From CAWBNS01 sp964445105 (GTDB taxonomy: Bacteria > Chlamydiota > Chlamydiia > Chlamydiales > JAJFMA01), in contig CAYUJS010000022.1 of the NCBI GenBank assembly GCA_964445105.1, positions 1 to 29,270 on the forward strand: a DNA stretch of 29,270 nucleotides. The letters run 5' to 3'. A program made the translations under genes and the position numbers. The notes under the pieces are model-generated. The model saw nothing but the letters and a program-made list of their open reading frames with translations, did no database searches and was not told where the DNA came from. Positions 14,870 through 22,881 of this stretch are shown piece by piece; within the stretch, counting starts at the first letter, position 1, and each line of letters starts with the position of its first letter.

Positions 14870-16430
14870 ATGCCACTTTCTAGATACTTTTCAGCGAGTT
14901 TTGTCGGTCTTGATGCGGTGGTGGTCGACGTAGAGGTCGATGCCCATGAAGCGGAAGAGCCTGGGCTTGTAATTGTTGGGCTTCCCGATACTGCGGTAAA
15001 AGAGNNNNNNNNNNCCTATGCGTTTGCGCTCAACCATCAACCTCGCGCCTGGGGATCTTAAGAAGGAAGGCCCACTTTATGACCTCCCTATTGCCTTAGG
15101 ATTCTTGAGTGCTCTCGAGGTACTTAAGCCGGGCGTCGATATCCAAAATGATTACCTGATTGTGGGCGAACTGAGCTTAGGCGGCCAGGTGCGTAAAATT
15201 CGCGGTGCTCTTTCAGTCGCGCTTCTGGCGCGCGCCTTGAAGAAAAAAGGCATTATTCTGCCTTATGAGAACGCTGCAGAAGCGTGTGCCGTCCCCGACA
15301 TCGATGTCATTGGCGTACGCACACTTAACGAGGCTGTTGATGTTATCAATAACCCTGCGCTGATGGCCAGACAGCGATTTCGCACTCAAGGACAGGAGTT
15401 CTTTGCGACCGAGCCAGCAGTAGACTTTGTGGATGTGAAGGGTCAGGCGCATGTCAAACGAGCTTTAGAGATTGCTGCTGCCGGTGGGCATAACGTACTG
15501 CTGTGCGGGCCCCCCGGTTCTGGCAAAAGCATGTTAGCCAAGGCGCTGATTGGGATTATGCCAGAAATGACCTTGGATGAAGCGCTAGAGACGACTAAAG
15601 TCCATTCCGTCGCAGGCCAACTGCGAGAGGCAAGCTTGGTGACAGCAAGGCCGTTTCGTTCGCCGCATCATACGATCAGCTATGCCGGTCTGATTGGGGG
15701 AGGAACCATTCCCCGCCCGGGCGAGGTTTCTTTGGCACACAACGGAATCCTTTTTCTTGACGAGTTACCCGAGTTTGCTAGAGCGGTTTTAGAAGTGCTT
15801 AGACAACCGTTGGAGGACCGCGTAGTTACGATCAGTCGCGCCCAAGGCGCTGTGACGTTTCCAACAAACTTTCTCTGTGTCGCAGCGATGAATCCTTGTC
15901 CTTGTGGCATGCTCGGACATCCGGATAAACCTTGTAAATGTACAATGATACAAATAGATCGGTACCGCAGCAGAATTTCTGGGCCTCTTTTAGACCGCAT
16001 TGACATGCACATAGAGGTGCCTGCGTTGCGTTACGTTGATATTCACGCTGTGCAAGCCTCAGATACGTCTCAGCAAGTTCGCAAGCGCGTTTGTGAAGTG
16101 CGTCTGCGTCAAAAGCAGCGGTTTGGGAAAGTAAAAAACAACGGGGAGATGTCGGCCAGAGAGCTCAAAGCCTATTGTCCGCTAGACACTGCCTGCCATA
16201 GCGTCTTGCAACATGCTGTAGACGAACTAGGTATTTCCGCGCGGGTCTGTGATCGCTTAATTCGTGTGGCACTCACGATCGCTGATTTAGAGGGCACCTC
16301 AAAGATTACACAAGCGCACCTTATGGAAGCGCTCGGATTCAGAAACTTGAATGAAAAAGCCAATAACGGCCCTTGGTCAGCGCTAGAAAGAGTAGCCGGC
16401 GACAATACGCCCGAATTTATACCTCTTTAA
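14870..16430 (+). CDS. comM: ComM/YifB-family Mg-chelatase-like AAA+ ATPase (interrupted by gap)
   Basis: The start is ATG 14870 behind GAGGG. The first 45 codons ('SFVGLDAVVVDVEVDAHEAEEPGLVIVGLPDTAVKE' pattern) and the part after 15015 ('STINLAPGDLKKEGPLYDLPIALGFL') are the two sides of the normal N-terminal Lon-protease-like domain. Ten N at 15005-15014 separate them and shift the frame. Further on are Walker A 'GPPGSGKSMLAKAL', Walker B 'GILFLDELPEF', the cysteine cluster 'AAMNPCPCGMLGHPDKPCKC' and the C-terminal domain ending 'LNEKANN'. ComM/YifB is a hexameric helicase that promotes branch migration during natural transformation. The gap explains the broken frame; nothing suggests a true pseudogene. 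The 3' end overlaps convergent rmuC by 14 bases. Confidence 0.93.
15005..15014. other. Assembly gap (10 N)
   Basis: Ten undetermined bases lie inside the ComM-like gene. The flanking frames agree only if the missing length is a multiple of three. From the family layout about 16 residues (near 48 bases) separate 'VKE' from the 'P.R..S.INLAP' block, so the N count is a placeholder. Confidence 0.97.
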
Positions 16431-17577
16431 AGGAAGTCTCTTCGCACAAGCGACTGCGTTTCTCAGACGGTTCTAAGATAGGTAGCTCCTCTTTCACCTG
16501 CACACCGAGCTCCTTGAATTTGCGCGCAGTGACCATGACGCGCGATTCAAACGAGGAGACCGCGCTATTATAAGACTCTACGGCGCGGTCTAAGCCTTTT
16601 CTTACATCGCCGAAATGCCTGGACATAACCCCTAAACGGTCGTGGAGCTCTTTTCCTAGATCGGCGATTATCTGCATGTTTTCCGCAATAGCCTCTTGCC
16701 GCCATCCGTAGGCAACAGCGCGCAACAAAGCAATCAGCGTGGTTGGCGTGGCGATAATGACACGCTGCTCAGCGCCTTGTTCAATCAACGTAGGATCGGC
16801 TTGCAGAGCGGCTGCGAAAAAAGTTTCGCCAGGTAGGAAAAGAATCACAAATTCTGGTGACGAGGGGAATTGCTCCCAGTAGGCTTTGGCGGAAAGTTGC
16901 TGAATATGGCGCCGGACATGGCGTGCATGCTCCTGTAGCAACGCTTCGCGTCGGATCTCATCAGTAGTTTCTAAGGCGTCCAGGTAGGCTTGCAGTGGGG
17001 TTTTGGCGTCGATGACCACCTGTTTTTTTTGGGGTAAGTTGATGACCATGTCTGGGCGCCGCCTGCCCTCTTCGGTATCCAATTGCGACTGCTGCACAAA
17101 ATCGCAGTGGGCGATCATGCCGGCAAGTTCAACAACGCGTTGCAGCTGAATTTCGCCCCAGCGCCCTCTAGTATTCGGCGAGCGCAACGCTTGTACCAGA
17201 TTGGAGGTCTCTTTTTGTAGCGTGATCTGTGTCTGCGCTAATGACCTAACCTGCTCAGAGAGCGTACCGTAAGCTGTCGCGCGTGCCTTTTCCAGCTCGG
17301 AGATCTTTTCTTCGACTTTAATGAGACAGTCTTTGAGCGGGTGGATGACCCCTTCAATCGCCTTTTGACGTGACTCTAGATCTCCTTGTGCACCTGAATG
17401 ATATTTATCGAAGGCGACTTGCGCCAGATTTAGGAAGGATTGATTATTTTGTGACAGCGCTTCTGCCGCAAGGCTCTTGAAGAATTCGTGATGTCGCCTA
17501 CGAGCGGTCCACCACCACCCCGACAAAGCTATCAGAGCTATTCCTGCTAAAATGTATGTCTGGTATTCCTCGGGCAT
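16417..17577 (-). CDS. rmuC: RmuC-family DNA recombination protein
   Basis: 386 residues. An N-terminal membrane anchor (residues about 8-25, 'YILAGIALIALSGWWW') is followed by a coiled coil (about 60-125). The conserved RmuC nuclease-fold domain comes next, with 'RGRWGEIQLQRVVELAGM', 'RRRPDMVINLPQKKQVVIDAKTPL', 'SPEFVILFLPGETFFAAAL' and 'VIIATPTTLIALLRAVAYGWRQE'. The PD...D-K catalytic-like core is visible as 'PDMVI' and 'VIDAKTPL'. RmuC limits inversions at short inverted repeats and belongs to the PD-(D/E)XK nuclease superfamily. Length is a little shorter than E. coli RmuC. It converges on the ComM-like gene, with the last 14 bases shared and no terminator between them. Confidence 0.93.
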   Translation of the reverse strand: MPEEYQTYILAGIALIALSGWWWTARRRHHEFFKSLAAEALSQNNQSFLNLAQVAFDKYHSGAQGDLESRQKAIEGVIHPLKDCLIKVEEKISELEKARATAYGTLSEQVRSLAQTQITLQKETSNLVQALRSPNTRGRWGEIQLQRVVELAGMIAHCDFVQQSQLDTEEGRRRPDMVINLPQKKQVVIDAKTPLQAYLDALETTDEIRREALLQEHARHVRRHIQQLSAKAYWEQFPSSPEFVILFLPGETFFAAALQADPTLIEQGAEQRVIIATPTTLIALLRAVAYGWRQEAIAENMQIIADLGKELHDRLGVMSRHFGDVRKGLDRAVESYNSAVSSFESRVMVTARKFKELGVQVKEELPILEPSEKRSRLCEETSFKEV

Positions 17578-18166
17578 AGCGCTCGGATTATAAGCTGGAG
17601 AGCCGCAGAACGCAAGTGTTTGCCAAAGTTTACTCAGGGCACAGAAAAGTGAAGCAAATTTTTGGTCAGTTTGCGATAGATACCTAAAATTGATGGGATG
17701 TACTTATTTTAAATCGGCCAGTTGAGTCAAAGCGCCTGAGGTTAGGCTTAGCCCGCCCAAAATGACAAACGGCATTAAACGCAAATAGGGTGGGAGATGA
17801 GCCTTTGGTAAAGAGAGGCGGCACCAACAAGCTTCGCGGGTAACCCTTCGATATGTGGGCCGGAGGTATGATTGGCGATCAAAAATCTGTTCTAATTTTC
17901 TGTGCCCTGAGGCTGCTTCTAGGGGAAACTTGCGCCTGCACGAGCATTGGGAAACGGCCAAAATAAGGTTTTTACTCTTGCATGAGGGTACTGGAATCGC
18001 CAGGCATGGTTTACAAACTACCGGCGCAAGCTCCTGAGAGCCTCCCCGAGATGGGCAGCGATTTTGTTGAAAATATCTTAAAAAAGGCGGACAGTATTGT
18101 GTGTTAGAGGCAGTTGCCCAAATAATCAGCCTTTCGTTAAGAAACAATTTTTCCCCATCTGGGCTC
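17578..18166. other. Gene-poor region between rmuC and pssA
   Basis: No gene is supported. A minus-strand frame (17704-18270) is open for 188 codons but runs into pssA, is rich in Cys/Arg/Pro, and has no ribosome site. Only its last 30 residues look protein-like ('LRLMPFVILGGLSLTSGALT'), so it could retain the end of a decayed gene. The 21-base repeat copy lies at 17892-17912. Confidence 0.4.
17892..17912 (+). repeat. 21-base intergenic repeat, copy 2
   Basis: It matches 13414-13434 at 19 of 21 bases. Both lie in non-coding DNA on the same strand, roughly 4.5 kb apart. Confidence 0.35.
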
Positions 18167-19000
18167 ATGAAAAAAGTTCCAATCCTTCCCAACATGATTA
18201 CTGCACTGGGCTTAAGCTGTGGGCTATTTGTCATTTTTAAAATGACTATGGCTAGCTGCGGAGAGACCAACTACCAAGAGCTGGTGAGCGTTGTTAGCAT
18301 CCTGATGCTGGCGGGAGTTGCAGATCTCCTCGACGGCGCGGTAGCGCGTGCTTTAAAGGCAGAAAGCACCTTTGGGGGCGTTTTTGATTCGCTAGCGGAT
18401 GCGATCAGTTTTGGTGTCGCGCCTACCGTGGTGATTTTGAAGAGTTTGTCCATAGCGCAGGAAACAGAGCTTTCTTATTTAGTCACCACCGCAGCTATGG
18501 TTTTTTCGGTTTGCGGAGTCCTTCGTTTAGTGCGATTCAGCTGCCAATCAGCGGAAGAAACAGATCCTATACAACTCGTTGTCCAGCGAAAAAATTTCAC
18601 CGGCTTGCCCATCCCAGCAGCCGCAGTAGCGCTAGTTTCGCTAAACTTGTTTTTGCTATCCCCGGAATTTCATACGCTTGTCCTACTGAGCGACGAAGCT
18701 CGTGGGTTCGTAGTTTCTGGCGCTGAACTCATTCTGGGCTACCTAATGGTTAGTCGTTGGAAATTTTTTAGCATTAAAGCGCTGCACGTGCGCGTGGCGA
18801 GTTTTCAGATGGTCTTTCTGACCGCTATGTTTGCGGTCTTTATCTTTTACGGGATCGCTTACCACTTTGCTTTAGTGCTGTTCGTTGTGGCGTGGGCGTA
18901 CGTTCTTACGGCGCTAGTTTTTTCGGTTATTCGCATTATTGGCGGGCCCAAAATCACGACGCTTGAGGACTTTGAGCCTGAGCCTGACGAGTTTGAGTAA
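18167..19000 (+). CDS. pssA: CDP-diacylglycerol-serine O-phosphatidyltransferase
   Basis: This makes phosphatidylserine from CDP-diacylglycerol and serine in the inner membrane. The CDP-alcohol phosphatidyltransferase signature D-x2-D-G-x2-A-R-x8-G-x3-D-x3-D is complete: 'DLLDGAVAR' and, eight residues on, 'GGVFDSLADAISFG'. About eight hydrophobic segments and an acidic tail ('LEDFEPEPDEFE') are present. An in-frame GTG at 18101 would add 22 residues, but 'MKKVPILPNMITALGLSCGLF' from ATG 18167 is the usual family opening, so that start is preferred (277 residues); neither start has a strong Shine-Dalgarno. It converges on lexA with a 43-base gap. The family is clear. The serine head group is inferred from the length and the opening, and PgsA-like enzymes share the signature. 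Confidence 0.88.
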   Translation: MKKVPILPNMITALGLSCGLFVIFKMTMASCGETNYQELVSVVSILMLAGVADLLDGAVARALKAESTFGGVFDSLADAISFGVAPTVVILKSLSIAQETELSYLVTTAAMVFSVCGVLRLVRFSCQSAEETDPIQLVVQRKNFTGLPIPAAAVALVSLNLFLLSPEFHTLVLLSDEARGFVVSGAELILGYLMVSRWKFFSIKALHVRVASFQMVFLTAMFAVFIFYGIAYHFALVLFVVAWAYVLTALVFSVIRIIGGPKITTLEDFEPEPDEFE

Positions 19001-19043
19001 TGCCAAAAATGGCTTGCATTTTGAAGCGCTCGGCCGACTAGCG

Positions 19044-19670
19044 TTACATGTACAGCCTGACCACGCCAGTTACGATGCCTTGAATCTCGACCTGATCAGC
19101 TTTGAGTACCATGGATTCTGAACCAGGCGTTCCTCCGACCAGGCGCAGATGTTGACCTTCCGGAAAGACGCGTTTGATGATCGTCTGCTTGCCATGGATA
19201 CGAGCGACCACGGTTTCGTTGGGCCCTGCTTCACGCTGTGCGTCTACGACGACTAAATCGCCGTCAGCGATCTGCTCGTCAATCCAGGCGTCTCCCCTGG
19301 CGCGCAGCACATAAGTGGCTGCGGGGTTGCCCACCATGAATGATGGCAACGAAAGCGTGTGAATCTGTGGGAACATTTCGATCGCAGCGTTTGCTGTAAG
19401 CTGGCCGATAAAGGGAACCGCCACTTCGGAGGACGACAGCGCTGGTGGCTCCTGTGCTTCTGCAATAGGCTTGATCGAGCGCTTACTGTTAGGCTCGGCG
19501 CTCAATACGCCCTTCCGTTTGAGAACCGATAAATGTTTATAAACGGTGCCAAGTGAAGAAAAGCCAAATTGGCCTAGAATCTCGCGATAGGTCGGGGAGT
19601 AGCCGTTTGTTTTTACGAACCCCTCTATGAAATCATAGATTGCTTTTTGCTGTTTTGTTAGATCTGTCAT
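19044..19670 (-). CDS. lexA: LexA-like repressor lacking self-cleavage residues
   Basis: 208 residues with normal LexA layout. An N-terminal winged helix-turn-helix ('GYSPTYREILGQFGFSSLGTVYKHLSVLKRKG', residues 23-54, in part) precedes a peptidase S24 domain (about 84-208). In the autolysis site the family Ala-Gly is Ala94-Asn95 ('IGQLTANAAI'). In the catalytic loop the family Ser is Ala128 ('RARGDAWIDEQIADGD', where GxSM is usual). Lys166 ('TIIKRVF') is kept. The domain fold is otherwise intact, including 'VVARIHGKQTIIKR' and the dimer strand 'EIQGIVTGVVRL'. It should therefore fold and dimerise but not cleave itself after RecA activation. Its start overlaps the stop of the PAP2 gene by 4 bases (ATGA), so the two form an operon. 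No copy of a standard SOS box was found by eye near either gene. Confidence 0.92.
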   Translation of the reverse strand: MTDLTKQQKAIYDFIEGFVKTNGYSPTYREILGQFGFSSLGTVYKHLSVLKRKGVLSAEPNSKRSIKPIAEAQEPPALSSSEVAVPFIGQLTANAAIEMFPQIHTLSLPSFMVGNPAATYVLRARGDAWIDEQIADGDLVVVDAQREAGPNETVVARIHGKQTIIKRVFPEGQHLRLVGGTPGSESMVLKADQVEIQGIVTGVVRLYM

Positions 19671-20329
19671 GGCCGATCATAAATGAAGTAGGTGACGGCC
19701 AACGCGGTCCACCACATGATCGCAGCAGAGGCAAAGGTGTCTGCTAAAAAATGTCCCCCCTGCATGATACGCACGAGCGAAAGGTTGACCCCCAGCCCCA
19801 GCCCCATAATTAAGCCAAAACAGGTTAGGGCGCGGTTTCTTTCCCTCCAACCCGCCAAGGCAAAGGCCAGGAAAAAAAAACCTACCGACGCATGACCACT
19901 GGGGAAAGACTTTTGTTTACCATCTTTGACGGAGAGTTTTAAATTGGGTTCGTAGAAAGGAGTGAAGGCTTTTGTACCGCCAAATTGCTCAACCTGGCGC
20001 GGCCGCGGCCGACCCCAAAAATTCTTAAAAAGCACGTTGATGATGATCCCCGAGCCCACCACTAACGTGAGCACAGCCACCAAGGCGGGGCGTGTGAGAT
20101 GCGTAAAGCGCCCTGTGAGCGTCGTATAAACGGCCGTGGCGGCGCAAATGAGCGCTGCCACCAGACCCACATACTCACCATAAGTGTAGAACAGCCATAC
20201 GTATCGATTTGAGACGAAATGACCATCCTGGTAGAAATATCCAGAAACAGCCAAGTCTAGCTCGGTGGAAAATGGAGCGAAAGCCAGCAAAACCGCTAAA
20301 GGAACAATCCAAGCAACGTATTTTTTCAT
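19667..20329 (-). CDS. PAP2-family membrane phosphatase
   Basis: 220 residues with five or six hydrophobic helices. All three PAP2 motifs are present: 'KNFWGRPRPRQ' (K-x6-RP), 'PSGHAS' and 'SLVRIMQGGHFLADT' (R-x5-H-x3-D). Such enzymes remove phosphate from lipids such as phosphatidylglycerol phosphate, undecaprenyl pyrophosphate or lipid A; the exact substrate cannot be read from sequence. The active site would face the periplasm. The spacing between motif 1 and PSGH is longer than in PgpB, as seen in LpxE-type members. It is translationally coupled to lexA. Confidence 0.92.
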   Translation of the reverse strand: MKKYVAWIVPLAVLLAFAPFSTELDLAVSGYFYQDGHFVSNRYVWLFYTYGEYVGLVAALICAATAVYTTLTGRFTHLTRPALVAVLTLVVGSGIIINVLFKNFWGRPRPRQVEQFGGTKAFTPFYEPNLKLSVKDGKQKSFPSGHASVGFFFLAFALAGWRERNRALTCFGLIMGLGLGVNLSLVRIMQGGHFLADTFASAAIMWWTALAVTYFIYDRP

Positions 20330-20416
20330 GGCGTTACGCTAGCAGATGCTTGCCAGGAATTGCAAGGGTCCTCTTTTCCTGATTCATGGGGAGAGCGGGG
20401 CCAAACCCTATTTCGT

Positions 20417-20540
20417 GCAGCAGCCCTCACTAAAAAAGCCGGGCGCTTCCGGGACAGTTATTAGTCTCATAAATTCAAGAACCCGTTGTAAACTAAGCCT
20501 GCTGCTAGCCTTCGCTGAACCAGTTTCATTTTTTTAGCGG
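20417..20540. repeat. Dispersed intergenic repeat, copy 2
   Basis: This matches copy 1 (258-403). The conserved left end (GCAGCAG, CTAAAAAA) is at 20417-20436 and the right block at 20484-20539. The middle is about 22 bases shorter than in copy 1. It lies between the PAP2 gene and rpmG, in non-coding DNA. Confidence 0.6.
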
Positions 20541-20580
20541 CAGTTGTTGCCCACAAACCTTTTTTCTTGCCCATAACTCT

Positions 20581-20609
20581 TTGAACCACTAGGATGGTGG
20601 CCCTATTAA
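20581..20609 (+). promoter_or_regulatory. Candidate promoter of rpmG-lolC-lolD
   Basis: TTGAAC (20581-20586), 17 bases, TATTAA (20604-20609). AAAGGGAG at 20617-20624 then serves rpmG. Each hexamer is four of six to consensus, so the call is tentative. Confidence 0.4.
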
Positions 20610-20632
20610 TATATCTAAAGGGAGTTGCCCAA

Positions 20633-20788
20633 ATGGCCTCTAAAAGAGAGCAGGTTAAGCTTAGAAGTTCGGAAAGCCCCTTCTGCTACTATACCAAGAA
20701 GAACAGGACGAAAACGACCGAGAGGATCGTGCGCAAAAAATACGACCCGATTGTACGGAAACACGTAGATTTTAAAGAAACGAAATAG
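20633..20788 (+). CDS. rpmG: 50S ribosomal protein L33
   Basis: 51 residues beginning MASKREQVKLRS, with the family core 'FCYYTKKNRTKTTERIVRKKYDPIVRKHV'. The start ATG at 20633 has AAAGGGAG upstream and gives the normal L33 length; a longer open frame from 20594 is rejected. Only one cysteine is present, so this is the zinc-free (C-) form of L33. The stop TAG lies in the same frame as the following permease gene, 15 bases before its only possible start, so the two are almost a single open frame. In C. trachomatis rpmG likewise precedes the lol genes. Confidence 0.95.
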   Translation: MASKREQVKLRSSESPFCYYTKKNRTKTTERIVRKKYDPIVRKHVDFKETK

Positions 20789-20803
20789 TTTCTCGGTTTT
20801 TTC

Positions 20804-22879
20804 TTGTTTGAGCTTTCTGTAGCGCGCAAGTACCTCGTACCTCGATGGAGACAGCTTTCTGTCTCCATTATTAGTCTTATATCGGTGCTAGTAATCGCGT
20901 TAGTGGTCTGGTTGATCGTCGTGTTTTTTTCCGTGACGAACGGTCTAGAAAAATATTGGATCAACAAAATGATCGCGCTGACAGCACCTGTGCGTGTCAA
21001 GCCTACAGATGCCTACTACCAATCCTACTATTATCTGGTCGATGCAATCAGCCACCGTGCCGATTACGGGGTCAAATCTATTGGCGAGAAACGCTTGGCA
21101 GCGGAAGCTGATCCTTACGACAGGCTTGCGGACCAAGAAATACCCGCTGACTGGGCAGAGCCTCTGCGCGATCCAGACGGGAATGTTAAAGACCTAGTGA
21201 AGGAGCTGTTTGCTTCCCTGCAAGCGCTAAAAGACATTCCCGGCCTCAAAGCAATAGACTATGAGCATACCCCCTTCGTCAACCTCCGTATCCGCCTGTT
21301 GCGTGGGGAGGGACTTGCAGAAGCACAGTCCTACCTCACACAGGTGGTTATGTTAGGTTCGATAGATCCGGAAAATCCTGCTCTGGTCTCAGCACTATTG
21401 CCCGTCGGTGCGCGTGATGTCGATAACGTGCTCAGAATGGCCGCTGCGGCTCCTGGCCACGCCTCTGAAGAAGAAGCTGAGCCATTAAGCGTTCTGGATG
21501 CGCAGAAGCGCTTAACTGCAGTGTTAGATGCTATTGAGATTAGCCATCTGGAAACGCCTCAGGGCGGATGGGTACTGCCTCGCCGGCTTTACCCAAAAGA
21601 AGCAAAGCTAAAAGGCGTTGCTGTGGAGCAACAAAATCGCCTTACGCAAGTAATTGTTCCGCTTTCCGCCGCGAGTGTACCTTCAATCGTACAAGCTCTC
21701 TCTACATTCGGCTATGCTGTACACCCTACAGATATTAGCCTTAAAGATAGCAAACCCTATCTCGGCGATCATGCCCCCTTGTCCAGATCGGTGCCGCTCG
21801 CCTTGCCGCAGCAGATAGCCCTAAAAGCGCAAATTTTGCCCGAAAGTCAAGCTCGAGCGCGACATAGCCGCGATCTGCGCTTCCAGCTCACTTTCGCGCT
21901 TCAAGACCAGCCCGTAGAGGGTCCGGTCGACTGTCGACAACTTCATGTCAGTCAGTACACTGTTAAGCAGCCGGGCAGCGAACTGCCCTGGGTGCGCGTC
22001 CATGAGAAGGAAGTGATCCTCCCTTCGGATGAAGTAGCGGGCGAGCCCTTACTTCTGCCGCGCCAATTTCGAGACTCAGGCGTATTGATTGGCGACCGCG
22101 GGTCTATCGCCTACCAAACACAGACCACCTCTTCTGTGCAAGAACAGCGCATACCCTTTTTTGTGGCGGGATTTTACGACCCGGGCATCATTCCGCTGGG
22201 AGGGAAATTTGCGTTAGTCGATAAAGAGGTGACAAGCTTAATTCGCTCTTCATACAGCATGCAGGAGAGCGACCAAGGCAACGGCGTGAATGTACGCTTT
22301 GATCATCTGGGACAGGCCGATGAGGTCAAAGCCCGCTTGTTAGCTCAGCTACAGCAACGAGGAATCAGCCGTTACTGGCAGGTGGAGACATTTCGCGAAT
22401 TCGAGTTTGCCAAGGATATCCTTCAGCAGCAAAAAAGCGATAAAAACCTATTTCTGGTGATAGCTGGCGTGATCATTATCGTGGCCTGCTCCAATATCAT
22501 TTCCATGCTGATTATCTTAGTAAACGACAAAAAAGTGGAAATAGGCATCTTGCGTTCCATGGGTGCCTCCGCGGCTAGCATATCCGCCATTTTTGGCGTC
22601 TGCGGCTGTTTCATGGGCTTGACCGGCAGCGCCATTGGCGTCTTGGCAGCGATTTATACCCTACATCATCTGGACGGCTTGATTGCCTTCATGGGCAACG
22701 TGCAGGGCCATGACATGTTCAATCCGATCTTTTATGGCAGCTCTTTACCCAACGAGTTAAGCATGGAAGCGCTAATTTTTGTTGTAGTAGCCACGACCTT
22801 TTTCTCCTTGATCGCCGGCATCGTACCGGCTGTAAAAGCTAGCCTCCTCAAACCTTCAGCTACTTTGCGATCGGAATAG
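20804..22879 (+). CDS. LolC/E-type lipoprotein-releasing ABC permease, enlarged
   Basis: 691 residues; LolC/LolE are usually near 400. The family N-terminus 'FELSVARKYLVPRWRQLSVSIISLISVLVIALVVW' (first part) carries TM1. The MacB-like periplasmic domain (about 45-560) is expanded. Three C-terminal membrane helices follow: 'FLVIAGVIIIVACSNIISMLIILV', 'ISAIFGVCGCFMGLTGSAIGVLAAI' and 'ALIFVVVATTFFSLIAGIVPAVKASLLKP' (in part). The motif 'EIGILRSMGAS' is the coupling region for the ATPase. The only possible start is TTG at 20804, since the in-frame upstream codon 15 bases earlier is the L33 stop, and there is no Shine-Dalgarno. Translation is probably coupled to rpmG. lolD starts 2 bases after the stop. 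One permease rather than a LolC/LolE pair suggests a homodimer that moves lipoproteins to the outer membrane. Confidence 0.93.
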   Translation: MFELSVARKYLVPRWRQLSVSIISLISVLVIALVVWLIVVFFSVTNGLEKYWINKMIALTAPVRVKPTDAYYQSYYYLVDAISHRADYGVKSIGEKRLAAEADPYDRLADQEIPADWAEPLRDPDGNVKDLVKELFASLQALKDIPGLKAIDYEHTPFVNLRIRLLRGEGLAEAQSYLTQVVMLGSIDPENPALVSALLPVGARDVDNVLRMAAAAPGHASEEEAEPLSVLDAQKRLTAVLDAIEISHLETPQGGWVLPRRLYPKEAKLKGVAVEQQNRLTQVIVPLSAASVPSIVQALSTFGYAVHPTDISLKDSKPYLGDHAPLSRSVPLALPQQIALKAQILPESQARARHSRDLRFQLTFALQDQPVEGPVDCRQLHVSQYTVKQPGSELPWVRVHEKEVILPSDEVAGEPLLLPRQFRDSGVLIGDRGSIAYQTQTTSSVQEQRIPFFVAGFYDPGIIPLGGKFALVDKEVTSLIRSSYSMQESDQGNGVNVRFDHLGQADEVKARLLAQLQQRGISRYWQVETFREFEFAKDILQQQKSDKNLFLVIAGVIIIVACSNIISMLIILVNDKKVEIGILRSMGASAASISAIFGVCGCFMGLTGSAIGVLAAIYTLHHLDGLIAFMGNVQGHDMFNPIFYGSSLPNELSMEALIFVVVATTFFSLIAGIVPAVKASLLKPSATLRSE

Positions 22880-22881
22880 TC

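Noticed and set aside
15018..16430. Separate gene starting after the N gap
   Set aside because: It starts in the middle of the ComM N-terminal domain, so it is the remainder of the gene that starts at 14870.
17704..18270. 188-codon minus-strand frame
   Set aside because: It overlaps the start of pssA, is rich in Cys, Arg and Pro, and shows no family motif. Only the last 30 residues look natural.
19671..20400. SOS box near lexA or the PAP2 gene
   Set aside because: No CTGT-N8-ACAG or GAAC-N4-GTTC palindrome was seen by eye upstream of either gene.
20594..20632. Longer N-terminus for L33
   Set aside because: The 13 extra residues are not part of L33, and the ribosome site points to the ATG at 20633.
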